Notes under the pieces: model-generated
What the model saw: the letters and a program-made list of their open reading frames with translations, nothing else
The model's database searches: none
Told to the model about the DNA's origin: nothing
Made by a program: the position numbers and the translations under genes
Assembly (NCBI RefSeq): GCF_013375935.1
Contig: NZ_CP056117.1
Coordinates: 2,356,001-2,420,000 of the forward strand
DNA: 64,000 nt
Reading direction: 5' to 3'
Source: Enterobacter cloacae
GTDB taxonomy: Bacteria > Pseudomonadota > Gammaproteobacteria > Enterobacterales > Enterobacteriaceae
Shown here: positions 19,361-28,827 of the stretch, piece after piece
How the letters are laid out: each line of letters begins with the position of its first letter
Numbering within the stretch: position 1 is the stretch's first letter

Positions 19361-20635
19361 GTGGCAAAAAACATTCAAGCCATCCGCGGCATGAACGATT
19401 ATCTGCCTGGCGAAACCGCCATCTGGCAGCGCATTGAAGGCACACTGAAGCAGGTGCTCGGCAGCTACGGTTACAGCGAAATTCGTTTGCCGATTGTAGA
19501 GCAGACCCCGTTATTCAAACGCGCGATCGGCGAAGTGACCGACGTGGTTGAAAAAGAGATGTATACCTTTGAGGACCGCAACGGCGACAGCCTGACCCTG
19601 CGTCCTGAAGGTACGGCGGGTTGCGTGCGCGCCGGCATCGAACATGGTCTCCTGTACAATCAGGAGCAGCGCCTGTGGTATATCGGCCCGATGTTCCGCC
19701 ACGAACGTCCGCAGAAAGGCCGCTATCGTCAGTTCAACCAGCTGGGTGTGGAAGTGTTTGGTCTGCAAGGGCCGGATATCGACGCCGAGCTGATTATGCT
19801 GACAGCCCGCTGGTGGCGCGCGCTCGGTATTTCTGACCACGTCTCCCTGGAACTCAACTCTATCGGTTCGCTGGAAGCGCGTGCTAACTACCGCGATGCG
19901 CTGGTGGCATTCCTGGAAGCGCACAAAGAGAAGCTGGACGAAGACTGCAAGCGTCGTATGTACAGCAACCCGCTGCGCGTGCTCGATTCCAAAAACCCTG
20001 ACGTGCAGGCGCTGCTGAACGATGCGCCTGCGCTGGGCGATTACCTGGACGACGATTCCCGCGAACACTTTGCCGGCCTGTGCAGGCTGCTGGAAGCGGC
20101 GGGCATCGCCTATACCGTTAACCAGCGTCTGGTGCGCGGTCTGGACTACTACAACCGTACCGTGTTTGAGTGGGTCACCACCAGCCTCGGTTCGCAGGGC
20201 ACCGTTTGTGCCGGTGGCCGTTACGACGGTCTGGTTGAGCAGCTTGGTGGCCGTGCGGCACCAGCCGTTGGCTTCGCAATGGGCCTTGAGCGACTTGTTT
20301 TGCTGGTTCAGGCAGTTAATCCGGAATTTAAAGCCGATTCTGTTGTCGATATATACCTGGTGGCTTCAGGTGCGGATACGCAGCCTGCGGCGATGCAGCT
20401 TGCCGAACGCCTGCGTGATGCATTGCCGGACGTTAAGCTGATGACCAACCATGGCGGCGGCAACTTTAAAAAACAGTTTGCTCGTGCCGATAAGTGGGGC
20501 GCACGTATCGCACTGGTGCTGGGCGAGTCCGAAGTGGCTAACGGCGAGGTGGTGGTAAAAGACCTGCGCTCTGGTGAGCAAACTACGGTAACGCAGGACG
20601 GCGTTGCGGCGCTCTTGCGCACTCTATTGGGCTAA
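19361..20635 (+). CDS. hisS: Histidyl-tRNA synthetase
   Basis: This 424-residue class II synthetase charges tRNA-His. It begins with GTG at 19361 (encoding the start of [17 protein letters not shown]), the start and length used in E. coli. An upstream in-frame extension overlaps the terminator hairpin and is rejected. Class II motif 2 ([21 protein letters not shown]) and the histidine-specific [15 protein letters not shown] are present, and the C-terminal anticodon-binding domain follows from about residue 325. yfgM starts 13 bases downstream. Confidence 0.98.
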   Translation: MAKNIQAIRGMNDYLPGETAIWQRIEGTLKQVLGSYGYSEIRLPIVEQTPLFKRAIGEVTDVVEKEMYTFEDRNGDSLTLRPEGTAGCVRAGIEHGLLYNQEQRLWYIGPMFRHERPQKGRYRQFNQLGVEVFGLQGPDIDAELIMLTARWWRALGISDHVSLELNSIGSLEARANYRDALVAFLEAHKEKLDEDCKRRMYSNPLRVLDSKNPDVQALLNDAPALGDYLDDDSREHFAGLCRLLEAAGIAYTVNQRLVRGLDYYNRTVFEWVTTSLGSQGTVCAGGRYDGLVEQLGGRAAPAVGFAMGLERLVLLVQAVNPEFKADSVVDIYLVASGADTQPAAMQLAERLRDALPDVKLMTNHGGGNFKKQFARADKWGARIALVLGESEVANGEVVVKDLRSGEQTTVTQDGVAALLRTLLG

Positions 20636-20648
20636 GGAGAAGGACTGC

Positions 20649-21269
20649 GTGGAAATTTACGAGAACGAACACGACCAGGTTGATGCGGTTAAACGCTTCT
20701 TTGTTGAAAACGGCAAAGCGCTGGTTGTTGGGATTATTTTAGGTGTAGGTGCGCTGGTTGGCTGGCGTTACTGGAACAATCATCAGGCTGACTCTGCTCG
20801 CGGTTCGTCCCTGAACTACGAAAATACCGTTAGCGCAATCCGTGCCGATCGGCCGCAAACGCTGACGGCGGCGGAGAAATTTGCCGCTGACAACAAAAAC
20901 ACCTACGGTGCGCTGGCCGCGCTGGAAGTGGCCCAGCAGTATGTTGATAAGAACGAACTGGACAAAGCCGCTGCGCAGCTGTCTCAGGGTCTTGCTGCTG
21001 CCAGTGATGAAAACCTGAAAGCGGTAATTAATCTGCGTCTGGCTCGTATCCAGGTTCAGCAGAATAAAGCCGATGACGCGCTGAAAACGCTTGATACCAT
21101 TAAAGGCGAAGGCTTTGCCGCCATCGTTGCCGATCTGCGCGGTGAAGCACTGCTGAGCAAGGGTGATAAAGCGGGCGCGCGTAAAGCGTGGCAAGCTGGC
21201 GTGGATAGTAAAGCTTCACCTGCGCTGAGCGAAATGATGCAGATGAAAATAAATAATTTGTCCGTCTGA
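20649..21269 (+). CDS. yfgM: Periplasmic chaperone-linked protein YfgM
   Basis: This 206-residue single-pass inner-membrane protein has a cytoplasmic N-terminus, a membrane helix at about residues 20-42 (ALVVGIILGVGALVGWRYW), and a periplasmic tetratricopeptide-like domain. E. coli YfgM associates with the SecYEG translocon and the chaperone PpiD, and is also tied to RcsB control. It starts with GTG at 20649 (VEIYENEHDQ), preceded by AAGGAGAAGGA. A longer ORF start inside hisS is rejected. It lies in the hisS-yfgM-bamB run, 10 bases before bamB. Confidence 0.95.
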   Translation: MEIYENEHDQVDAVKRFFVENGKALVVGIILGVGALVGWRYWNNHQADSARGSSLNYENTVSAIRADRPQTLTAAEKFAADNKNTYGALAALEVAQQYVDKNELDKAAAQLSQGLAAASDENLKAVINLRLARIQVQQNKADDALKTLDTIKGEGFAAIVADLRGEALLSKGDKAGARKAWQAGVDSKASPALSEMMQMKINNLSV

Positions 21270-21279
21270 GGGGGACCCA

Positions 21280-22458
21280 ATGCAATTGCGTAAATTACTT
21301 CTGCCAGGACTGCTTTCTGTTACGTTATTGAGCGGTTGTTCATTGTTCAGTGGCGAAGAAGACGTTGTCAAAATGTCCCCGCTGCCGACGGTTGAAAACC
21401 AGTTTACCCCGTCTACCGCCTGGGACGTTTCCGTGGGCAACGGTATCGGTGACTTCTACTCCAACCTGCACCCGGCGTTTGCTGACGGCGTCGTTTATGC
21501 GGCCGATCGCAAAGGCACCGTTAAAGCGCTGAACGCTGATGATGGAAAAGAAGTCTGGTCCGTCAACCTGGCGGAAAAAGACGGCTGGTTCTCCCATAAG
21601 CCTGCGCTGCTTTCTGGCGGCCTGACCGTAGCCGGTGGTCACGTGTATGTGGGCAGTGAAAAAGCGCAGGTTTACGCGCTGAATGCCAGCGACGGCAGCG
21701 TTGCATGGCAGACTACCGTTGCCGGTGAATCCTTATCTCGTCCGGTTGTCAGCGACGGTCTGGTGCTCATCCATACCAGCAACGGCCAGCTTCAGGCGCT
21801 GAACGAAGCGGATGGTCTGGTAAAATGGACCGTTAACCTGGATATGCCAGCGCTCTCTCTGCGCGGTGAATCTGCGCCGGCAACGGCGTTTGGTGCTGCC
21901 ATTGTGGGCGGCGATAACGGCCGCGTGAGCGCAGTACTGATGCAGCAGGGCCAGATGATTTGGCAGCAGCGCATCTCTCAGGCGACCGGCTCCACTGAAA
22001 TCGACCGTCTGAGCGACGTAGACACGACGCCAGTTATCGTTGACGGTGTGGTTTACGCGCTGGCGTATAACGGCAACCTGACCGCGCTGGATCTGCGCAG
22101 CGGCCAGATCATGTGGAAACGTGAGCTGGGTTCCGTGAACGATTTCATCGTGGAAGGCAACCGCATTTATATGGTCGATCAGAACGATCGTCTGCTGGCG
22201 CTGAGCACCGAAGGTGGCGTTACGCTGTGGACGCAGAGCGATCTGCTGCACCGTCTGCTGACCGCACCGGCACTGTATAACGGCAGCCTGGTGGTGGGCG
22301 ACAGCGAAGGCTATATGCACTGGGTCGATCCAGAGAACGGCCGCTTCGTGGCGCAGCAGAAAGTGGACGGCTCAGGCTTCCTGACGGATCCTGTTGTTGC
22401 TGACGGCAAGCTGCTGATTCAGGCAAAAGACGGCACGCTGTACGCGATCACGCGTTAA
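21280..22458 (+). CDS. bamB: Outer membrane assembly lipoprotein BamB
   Basis: This 392-residue lipoprotein belongs to the Bam complex that folds beta-barrel proteins into the outer membrane. The signal peptide ends LLSGC, with the lipidated Cys at residue 20 followed by Ser, compatible with Lol transport to the outer membrane. The mature part is an eight-bladed beta-propeller of PQQ-like repeats (for example ALNADDGKEVWSV, ALNASDGSVAWQT, ALDLRSGQIMWKR). The length equals that of E. coli BamB. GAGGGGGA precedes the ATG. Confidence 0.98.
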   Translation: MQLRKLLLPGLLSVTLLSGCSLFSGEEDVVKMSPLPTVENQFTPSTAWDVSVGNGIGDFYSNLHPAFADGVVYAADRKGTVKALNADDGKEVWSVNLAEKDGWFSHKPALLSGGLTVAGGHVYVGSEKAQVYALNASDGSVAWQTTVAGESLSRPVVSDGLVLIHTSNGQLQALNEADGLVKWTVNLDMPALSLRGESAPATAFGAAIVGGDNGRVSAVLMQQGQMIWQQRISQATGSTEIDRLSDVDTTPVIVDGVVYALAYNGNLTALDLRSGQIMWKRELGSVNDFIVEGNRIYMVDQNDRLLALSTEGGVTLWTQSDLLHRLLTAPALYNGSLVVGDSEGYMHWVDPENGRFVAQQKVDGSGFLTDPVVADGKLLIQAKDGTLYAITR

Positions 22459-22481
22459 TTACACGGCGGTTGTAGTATACT

Positions 22482-22512
22482 AAACGGCTCCTGTTCACTC
22501 AGGAGCCGTTTT
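22482..22512 (+). terminator. Terminator after bamB
   Basis: A perfect 12-bp stem (AAACGGCTCCTG with CAGGAGCCGTTT) and a 6-base loop end in a short T run. It separates bamB from der. A -10-like TAGTATACT lies just before it at 22473-22481. Confidence 0.75.
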
Positions 22513-22570
22513 GACATTTTTAAAAACGCCGCGAAAGCGACGTTATTTTGAATTTTATGAGGCTTCAAAC

Positions 22571-24043
22571 ATGGTACCTGTGGTCGCGCTTGTCGGGCGC
22601 CCTAACGTTGGAAAATCCACTCTTTTTAACCGTTTAACACGCACCCGTGATGCGCTGGTTGCGGATTTCCCGGGGCTGACGCGTGACCGTAAGTACGGTC
22701 GTGCAGAGGTGGAAGGACGCGAGTTCATCTGTATTGATACCGGTGGTATCGACGGTACGGAAGACGGCGTTGAAACCCGCATGGCAGAGCAGTCTCTGCT
22801 GGCGATCGAAGAGGCGGACGTGGTTCTGTTTATGGTAGATGCTCGCGCTGGCCTGATGCCTGCGGACTCTGCTATTGCCAAACATCTGCGTTCACGCGAA
22901 AAGCCAACCTTCCTGGTGGCGAACAAAACTGACGGTATCGATGCCGATCAGGCCGTTGCGGATTTCTGGTCTTTAGGCCTTGGCGATATTTACCCAATTG
23001 CGGCTTCGCATGGCCGCGGCGTCACCAGTCTGCTGGAAACCGTTCTGCTGCCGTGGGTTGACGAAGTAAACCCGCCGGAAGAGGTGGATGAAGACGCAGA
23101 ATACTGGGCGCAGTTCGAAGCCGGTGAAGAGGGCGAGGAAGAGCCGGAAGACGACTTTAACCCGCAGGATCTGCCCATTAAGCTGGCTATCGTTGGCCGT
23201 CCAAACGTAGGTAAGTCTACGCTTACTAACCGTATTCTGGGTGAAGAGCGCGTGGTGGTCTACGACATGCCGGGCACCACCCGCGACAGTATCTACATCC
23301 CCATGCAGCGCGATGAACGTGAGTACGTACTTATCGACACCGCGGGCGTGCGTAAGCGCGGGAAAATCACCGACGTGGTGGAAAAATTCTCGGTTATCAA
23401 AACCCTGCAGGCGATTGAAGACGCCAACGTGGTGCTGCTGGTGATCGACGCACGTGAAGGTATCTCCGATCAGGATCTCTCTCTGCTCGGCTTTATCCTC
23501 AATAGCGGACGCTCGCTGGTTATCGTCGTCAACAAGTGGGACGGCCTGAGCAATGAAGTGCGCGAGCAGGTGAAAGAGACGCTGGACTTCCGTCTGGGCT
23601 TTATCGACTTTGCCCGCGTTCACTTCATCTCTGCCCTGCACGGCAGCGGCGTAGGTAATCTGTTTGAATCCGTACGTGAAGCCTATGACAGCTCTACCCG
23701 TCGCCAGAGCACCGCTATGCTGACCCGTATCATGAATATGGCAGCAGAAGATCACCAGCCGCCGCTGGTGCGCGGCCGTCGCGTGAAGCTGAAATACGCC
23801 CACGCCGGTGGTTACAACCCGCCAATCGTGGTGATCCACGGCAACCAGGTGAAAGATCTGCCGGATTCCTACAAACGCTACCTGATGAACTACTTCCGTA
23901 AGTCGCTGGACGTGATGGGGACCCCTATCCGTATCCAGTTTAAGGAAGGGGAAAACCCGTTTGCGAATAAGCGCAACACCCTGACGCCAAACCAGATGCG
24001 TAAGCGTAAGCGTTTGATTAAGCACATTAAGAAAAGCAAGTAA
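22571..24043 (+). CDS. der: Ribosome-assembly GTPase Der (EngA)
   Basis: This 490-residue GTPase is essential for 50S subunit maturation. Two tandem G domains each carry a P-loop, [12 protein letters not shown] near the N-terminus and [12 protein letters not shown] near residue 210, plus DTGG and DTAG switch motifs and NKxD motifs. An acidic linker joins them (about 165-200, rich in Glu and Asp). A KH-like domain follows from about residue 380. The ATG at 22571 gives [12 protein letters not shown], as in E. coli. The in-frame TTG at 22511 falls in the bamB terminator and is rejected. Confidence 0.98.
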   Translation: MVPVVALVGRPNVGKSTLFNRLTRTRDALVADFPGLTRDRKYGRAEVEGREFICIDTGGIDGTEDGVETRMAEQSLLAIEEADVVLFMVDARAGLMPADSAIAKHLRSREKPTFLVANKTDGIDADQAVADFWSLGLGDIYPIAASHGRGVTSLLETVLLPWVDEVNPPEEVDEDAEYWAQFEAGEEGEEEPEDDFNPQDLPIKLAIVGRPNVGKSTLTNRILGEERVVVYDMPGTTRDSIYIPMQRDEREYVLIDTAGVRKRGKITDVVEKFSVIKTLQAIEDANVVLLVIDAREGISDQDLSLLGFILNSGRSLVIVVNKWDGLSNEVREQVKETLDFRLGFIDFARVHFISALHGSGVGNLFESVREAYDSSTRRQSTAMLTRIMNMAAEDHQPPLVRGRRVKLKYAHAGGYNPPIVVIHGNQVKDLPDSYKRYLMNYFRKSLDVMGTPIRIQFKEGENPFANKRNTLTPNQMRKRKRLIKHIKKSK

Positions 24044-24060
24044 GCTTCGATCTTCCCCCG

Positions 24061-24087
24061 AAAACCCGCGCTCGTCGCGGGTTTTTT
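24061..24087 (+). terminator. Terminator after der
   Basis: AAAACCCGCG pairs with CGCGGGTTTT across the loop CTCGT and runs into TTTTTT. It sits 17 bases after the der stop codon. Confidence 0.9.
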
Positions 24088-24117
24088 ATGCCCGCTGGCG
24101 GCCCATTATTGCGTCTG

Positions 24118-24133
24118 TGTGATGTCAATCACT
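24118..24133 (+). promoter_or_regulatory. Near-perfect CRP site before the peptide transporter
   Basis: TGTGA-TGTCAA-TCACT matches the CRP consensus TGTGA-N6-TCACA at nine of ten positions. A TATATA-type -10 lies at 24151-24156, roughly 38-41 bases downstream of the site centre, close to class II spacing. The leader to the ATG at 24344 would then be about 180 bases. It contains the inverted pair GCATGTA (24259-24265) and TACATGC (24297-24303). The rest of the 300-base der-transporter gap holds no gene. Confidence 0.65.
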
Positions 24134-24343
24134 ATTCGCTTTTAACCATGTATATATCTAAGAAAGTAGACAATCGTCGAATTTTCGTCTTAAAGTCCAG
24201 GGTTCGGTACTAGACAAAGCTAGCGCCTGGTTATCAAATGGTTAACCAACTTTTCGCCGCATGTAAAAAATCGATCGGATACGTAACCGCTCGGCGTACA
24301 TGCTGGTGTTTACAAGCACGACACATACCTTTTCGGGAGAATT

Positions 24344-25885
24344 ATGCAATCCTCTGTTAATCAAAAAGAGAGCCGAACCTTCTTCGGCCACCCTTATCCA
24401 CTCGGCTCGCTGTTCTTCACCGAGATGTGGGAGCGTTTCTCGTTTTACGGTATTCGCCCGTTACTGATCCTCTTTATGGCCGCCACCGTCTACGACGGCG
24501 GAATGGGGCTGGCGCGGGAAAACGCCTCGGCGATTGTCGGCATCTTTGCCGGTACCATGTACCTGGCCGCGCTGCCGGGCGGCTGGCTGGCGGATAACTG
24601 GCTCGGCCAGCAGAGAGCCGTCTGGTACGGTTCGATTCTGATTGCCCTTGGTCACCTGTCGATTGCGCTGTCGGCCATCATGGGCGATAACCTGTTCTTT
24701 ATCGGCCTGATGTTCATCGTGCTCGGCTCTGGCCTGTTCAAAACCTGTATCTCGGTAATGGTCGGCACCCTGTACAAAAAGGGCGACGCGCGTCGCGACG
24801 GCGGCTTTTCGCTGTTCTACATGGGCATCAACATGGGCTCGTTCATTGCGCCGCTGATTTCCGGCTGGCTGATTAAAACGCACGGCTGGCACTGGGGCTT
24901 TGGCATCGGCGGCATCGGGATGCTGGTTGCGCTGATCATCTTCCGCGTGTTTGCCGTTCCGGCCATGAAGCGCTACGACAGCGAGGTGGGGCTGGATTCC
25001 ACCTGGAACAGTCCGGTTGTGAAACGCAACGGCGTGGGTGCCTGGCTGCTGGCGCTGGCGGCAGGCGTTGCAATCATCGTTACGCTGATTGCCCAGGGCG
25101 TGATTGTGATTAACCCGGTCGCGGTCGCCAGCGTGCTGGTGTACGTGATTGCCGCCTCCGTCGCGCTCTACTTTATCTACCTGTTCATCTTCGCGGGTCT
25201 GAACCGCAAAGAGCGCGCCAGGCTGCTGGTGTGCTTTATTCTGCTGGTCTCCGCCGCGTTCTTCTGGTCCGCGTTTGAGCAGAAGCCAACCTCCTTCAAC
25301 CTGTTTGCCAACGACTACACTAACCGTATGATCGGTGATTTTGAAATCCCGGCGGTATGGTTCCAGTCGATCAACGCCCTGTTCATCATCCTGCTGGCGC
25401 CGGTATTCAGCTGGGCCTGGCCGAAGCTGGCGAGCAACAACATTCGCCCGAGCAGCATCACTAAATTCGTTATCGGTATTTTGTGCGCCGCGGCGGGCTT
25501 TGGCCTGATGATGCTGGCGGCACAGAACGTGCTGAGCAACGGTGGGGCAGGCGTTTCTCCGTTCTGGCTGGTGGGCAGTATCCTGATGCTGACGCTCGGC
25601 GAACTGTGCCTGAGCCCGATTGGGCTGGCGACCATGACCCTGCTGGCGCCGGAGAGAATGCGCGGCCAGATGATGGGGCTGTGGTTCTGCGCCAGCGCGC
25701 TGGGTAACCTGGCGGCGGGCCTGATTGGCGGACACGTGAAGGCCGACCAGCTGGATATGCTGCCGGATCTCTTTGCACGCTGCTCCATCGCGCTGCTGAT
25801 CTGTGCCGCGGTGCTGATCGTACTCATTGTTCCGGTACGCCGCATGCTGGAAAATGTGCAGACTAAACCGGCTACTGAAGCCTGA
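24344..25885 (+). CDS. Proton-dependent oligopeptide transporter (POT family)
   Basis: This 513-residue inner-membrane transporter of the POT/PTR family resembles the Dtp di- and tripeptide permeases. The N-terminal EMWERFSFYGIRPLL holds the proton-coupling ExxER motif and the substrate-site aromatic. The DxxxGG-type helix-4/5 signature appears as FYMGINMGSFIAPLISGWL. About 14 hydrophobic segments are visible, the number usual for bacterial POTs. It begins 300 bases after der in a place where E. coli K-12 has no transporter. A CRP-like site upstream suggests catabolite control. Peptide specificity, and which Dtp it corresponds to, cannot be assigned here. Confidence 0.88.
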   Translation: MQSSVNQKESRTFFGHPYPLGSLFFTEMWERFSFYGIRPLLILFMAATVYDGGMGLARENASAIVGIFAGTMYLAALPGGWLADNWLGQQRAVWYGSILIALGHLSIALSAIMGDNLFFIGLMFIVLGSGLFKTCISVMVGTLYKKGDARRDGGFSLFYMGINMGSFIAPLISGWLIKTHGWHWGFGIGGIGMLVALIIFRVFAVPAMKRYDSEVGLDSTWNSPVVKRNGVGAWLLALAAGVAIIVTLIAQGVIVINPVAVASVLVYVIAASVALYFIYLFIFAGLNRKERARLLVCFILLVSAAFFWSAFEQKPTSFNLFANDYTNRMIGDFEIPAVWFQSINALFIILLAPVFSWAWPKLASNNIRPSSITKFVIGILCAAAGFGLMMLAAQNVLSNGGAGVSPFWLVGSILMLTLGELCLSPIGLATMTLLAPERMRGQMMGLWFCASALGNLAAGLIGGHVKADQLDMLPDLFARCSIALLICAAVLIVLIVPVRRMLENVQTKPATEA

Positions 25886-25943
25886 TAACATTCAGCCTGC
25901 CGGGGCAGGGCATCTGCCCCGGCCATACGCAACAGGAGAGAGC

Positions 25944-26165
25944 ATGACGATTACCTGCCCGGACTGCCACGCAGCGCTGGAGCCGCAAAACGGTATTGCG
26001 CACTGCGATAGCTGCAATAAAGATATTCCCCTTGAAGCGCGCTGCCCTGACTGTCACCAGCCGCTTCAGGTACTCAAAGCCTGCGGCGCGGTGGACTACT
26101 TCTGTCAGAACGGCCACGGACTGATCTCAAAAAAACGGGTCGAATTCGTCAGGGCTGAGGCTTAA
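25944..26165 (+). CDS. yfgJ: Small zinc-ribbon protein YfgJ
   Basis: This 73-residue protein matches E. coli YfgJ (71 residues), especially in its second half CPDCHQPLQVLKACGAVDYFC. Four cysteine pairs (CPDC, CDSC, CPDC, and two single cysteines with histidines near the end) form a double zinc ribbon. The function is unknown. I chose the ATG at 25944 with the AGGAGAGAG site. The track-length extension into the upstream transporter is not supported. Its stop codon overlaps that of the convergent emfourin-like gene. Confidence 0.92.
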   Translation: MTITCPDCHAALEPQNGIAHCDSCNKDIPLEARCPDCHQPLQVLKACGAVDYFCQNGHGLISKKRVEFVRAEA

Positions 26166-26512
26166 TCGCACACGCAGCCTTCGCCTTTTCGCCACAGCTC
26201 GATCAGCGATTCCGGCGCTTCCTGCTCCGGAACCAGCACAATGATGTCGGCGTACTGCGCCTGATTGTGCCGGGTCCAGATTATCTGAATGCGAAAATAG
26301 CGCTGATCGCCGCTGCCCGGTGACGACGGCTGACCCGGCGGCTGCCCGCGCGGGATAGCCTGTTGCAGAATACTGACCACGCGCTGACGCTGCGCCTCGT
26401 TAAGAGTGGAAAGCGCGATGGTGCGCTGGCCGCTCAGCTTTGGAATAAAGGCGACGCCGCCTTCCCGGGCCAGCTCAACCACGGCGTCATCCGTCAGTTC
26501 CGGAACCTGCAT
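26162..26512 (-). CDS. Emfourin-like inhibitor of protealysin
   Basis: This 116-residue acidic protein has no signal peptide. It opens MQVPELTDDAVVELAREGGVAFIPKL and ends EGCVCD. The pattern and its position directly downstream of a protealysin-like metalloprotease match the emfourin family, described in Serratia as a cytoplasmic inhibitor of protealysin. Its ATG overlaps the protease stop codon by one base (TAATG), so the two should be co-translated at related levels. Its own stop overlaps the yfgJ stop on the other strand. Identification relies on family knowledge and context. Confidence 0.8.
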   Translation of the reverse strand: MQVPELTDDAVVELAREGGVAFIPKLSGQRTIALSTLNEAQRQRVVSILQQAIPRGQPPGQPSSPGSGDQRYFRIQIIWTRHNQAQYADIIVLVPEQEAPESLIELWRKGEGCVCD

Positions 26513-27531
26513 TACAGTACTCCCACCTGTTCCCAGGCTTGTTTAATGGCCGCCCCAACGTCGCTCCCCGAGCGCTTTTCGCCGTGGGCGATCGTCAGTT
26601 TTGCGAAAGCCTCAAAATCCGCATCCTGCGCCAGGCTGCGATCGCAAACCGTGTCGTACCAGGCATAGCCCGCTTTTTCCCAGGCATAACCGCCAATCGC
26701 CGTTGCGGCCAGATAAAACGCCCGGTTGGGAATGCCGGAGTTGAGGTGTACGCCGCCGTTGTCCTCGCGCGTTTTAATGAAATCTTTCATATGCCCGGGC
26801 TGCGGATCTTTGCCGAGCAGGGGATCGTTGTAGGCGGTGCCGGGTTCAGACATGGAGCGAAGCCCTTTGCCGTTGATGCCCTCCGCCAGCAGCCCTTCGC
26901 CAATCAGCCAGTCCGCTTTATCGGCGGTTTGCTTACGGTGGTACTGCTTCACCAGCGAGCCAAACACGTCAGATAACGACTCGTTCAGCGCGCCCGATTG
27001 TTCAAAGTAGATTAGCCCCGCTTCGGTCTCCGTCACGCCGTGGCTCAGCTCATGCGCCACCACGTCGATGGCAATGGTGAAGCGGTTAAAGATGTCGCCG
27101 TCGCCGTCGCCAAAGACCATCTGCTGACCGTTCCAGAAGGCGTTCTGGTATTCCCGGCCGTAGTGCACGGTGCCGGTGAGGATCAGCCCTTTGTTATCAA
27201 GCGAATCGCGCTGATATTCCTTCCAGAAGAAATCATGGGTGATGCCCAGATAATCGTACGCTTCATCCACCGCCACATCGCCGTTGGAGGGCTGTCCTTC
27301 ATAGCGCACCTGGGTACCCGGCAGCTCCTGGGTCTGCTTTGCGTCGTAGATGTCACGCTCAAGCTGGCCGGCTTTATTCACGTGCGGCGCGGCAGGCTTG
27401 CCCGGCATATGCGCCATCAGGGTTTGCACATGGGTTAACGTCTGGCGGGCGCAGCGCTGCTGTGGCTCTGAACCGCTCTCGATAATACGACGAAGAATAT
27501 AGGGGGGGATCACGCTGTGAATTCGGGTCAT
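26512..27531 (-). CDS. Protealysin-like M4 metalloprotease
   Basis: This 339-residue thermolysin-family (M4) protease has the zinc motif His160-Glu161-Leu-Ser-His164. The third ligand is Glu184, in GALNESLSDVFGS. There is no Sec signal. A short N-terminal propeptide of about 50 residues holds the IPPYILRRI segment near residue 8, resembling the PPL-type precursor motif of protealysins. Protealysins of Serratia are made in the cytoplasm as precursors and have been linked to actin cleavage and host-cell invasion. Operon partner emfourin overlaps its stop by one base. Expression conditions are not visible here. Confidence 0.9.
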   Translation of the reverse strand: MTRIHSVIPPYILRRIIESGSEPQQRCARQTLTHVQTLMAHMPGKPAAPHVNKAGQLERDIYDAKQTQELPGTQVRYEGQPSNGDVAVDEAYDYLGITHDFFWKEYQRDSLDNKGLILTGTVHYGREYQNAFWNGQQMVFGDGDGDIFNRFTIAIDVVAHELSHGVTETEAGLIYFEQSGALNESLSDVFGSLVKQYHRKQTADKADWLIGEGLLAEGINGKGLRSMSEPGTAYNDPLLGKDPQPGHMKDFIKTREDNGGVHLNSGIPNRAFYLAATAIGGYAWEKAGYAWYDTVCDRSLAQDADFEAFAKLTIAHGEKRSGSDVGAAIKQAWEQVGVL

Positions 27532-27693
27532 GCAGTTCTCCTGTTTTCTGGCAATGCCGAAAAAAGAATCTACTTAAGTGTAAATCATTAAACCGGGACC
27601 GGAGGTAAGTCGGACAATTCGTTTTCTTAAAAACTGGCGCAACGCTTCACCACCGTTTAGGTTTTTTAAACGCCATTAAGTGAGAGGAGCGCA

Positions 27694-28827
27694 ATGAACA
27701 GACAGACTTCGCTGAGCATAACCGGATTTTCAATCATCGCGGTGACCTATGGTATGGCAAGGTTTTCGTGGGGCCTGATGCTGCCTGATATCCGTCAGGC
27801 CATCCCTTTCACTCCGCAGGTGGCGGGGTTTATAGCGTCCTGTAGTTATGCGGCGTATTGCCTGTCTATATTTCTGGCCTCTTACCTTATTGCGCGCGCT
27901 GGGCCTCGCCTGCCCGCCTTGCTGGCGGCCATCGCCGCTGCCGCGGGGTTATTCATTCTCGCGTTTTCGGCACAGCCGATGACGCTGGCGATAGGTTTGT
28001 TTATTGCCGGGCTGAGCTCGGGACTGGCCTCGCCGGCCCTTGCCGGGGCGGTAGATGACAGGATCGCTCCCGACCGTCAGCTCCATGTGAATACCACCAT
28101 CAATGCCGGAACGAGCGGCGGGATCATCCTCTCGGTGCCCGTTCTGTTTTTCATGCCCGGCGGCTGGCGGGCTGCCTGCGTTGTGTTCGCCATGATGGCG
28201 CTGCTGTGCCTGCCGGCGTTGTGGCGGCATCTGCCGCCGTCGGCGGCGAAACCACGCACGCCTTCGCCTAAGGCATCATTTATCGTACGTAAACCCGGCA
28301 TGTTTCGGCTGCTGGGGATTGCCTTTATCAGCGGTATTGCCAGCGCCGCATGGTGGAGCTTTGGCCCGGAGATACTTATGCGTCACACGGAACTGGATAG
28401 CGCAGCGACCAACGTTCTCTGGCTGATAAGCGGCGGGGCGGGGATCGTTGCCATATTTACCGGAACTATGGCAAGGCGTATCGGCATGCGGGGGGTTTAT
28501 CGTTTATCCCAGATCTTCATGGCTATCTCTCTGGCGATTCTGGCGGTAAGCCACGGTTTTTCCTGGTGGCTTATTCCGGTGGTGGCGATGAGCGGGGCGG
28601 GGTATGTGATTTTGTCGGGGGTGTTGCTGGTGAAGGGGGCGGAGATTGCTCATCCTTCTCCGGCGGCTGGAGTTAGCCTGGCCTTTTTGATGCTGGCAGG
28701 CGGGCAGGTATTGGGCGCTATCCTTTTTGGCCTGCTGCTGGGGTTAACGAGCGCAGCGGCTGCGCTGGCGATTTTTTCAGGCCTGTCCTGGCTGATGCTG
28801 GCCGTCACGCCGGACGGCCATCGCTGA
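27694..28827 (+). CDS. MFS transporter, YbfB/YjiJ-like
   Basis: This 377-residue protein has twelve likely membrane helices and major facilitator features, including RxGxR-type loops (ARAGPRLPALL and ARRIGMRGVYR). The N-terminal VTYGMARFSWGLMLPDI segment is characteristic of the YbfB/YjiJ group. GAGAGGAGCG precedes the ATG. It ends immediately beside the xseA stop on the other strand with no terminator visible between them. The substrate is unknown. Confidence 0.8.
   Translation: MNRQTSLSITGFSIIAVTYGMARFSWGLMLPDIRQAIPFTPQVAGFIASCSYAAYCLSIFLASYLIARAGPRLPALLAAIAAAAGLFILAFSAQPMTLAIGLFIAGLSSGLASPALAGAVDDRIAPDRQLHVNTTINAGTSGGIILSVPVLFFMPGGWRAACVVFAMMALLCLPALWRHLPPSAAKPRTPSPKASFIVRKPGMFRLLGIAFISGIASAAWWSFGPEILMRHTELDSAATNVLWLISGGAGIVAIFTGTMARRIGMRGVYRLSQIFMAISLAILAVSHGFSWWLIPVVAMSGAGYVILSGVLLVKGAEIAHPSPAAGVSLAFLMLAGGQVLGAILFGLLLGLTSAAAALAIFSGLSWLMLAVTPDGHR

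Noticed and set aside
24461..25891. 476-residue frame antisense to the peptide transporter
   Set aside because: It is rich in His, Gln and Arg, is opposite membrane helices, and has no homology.
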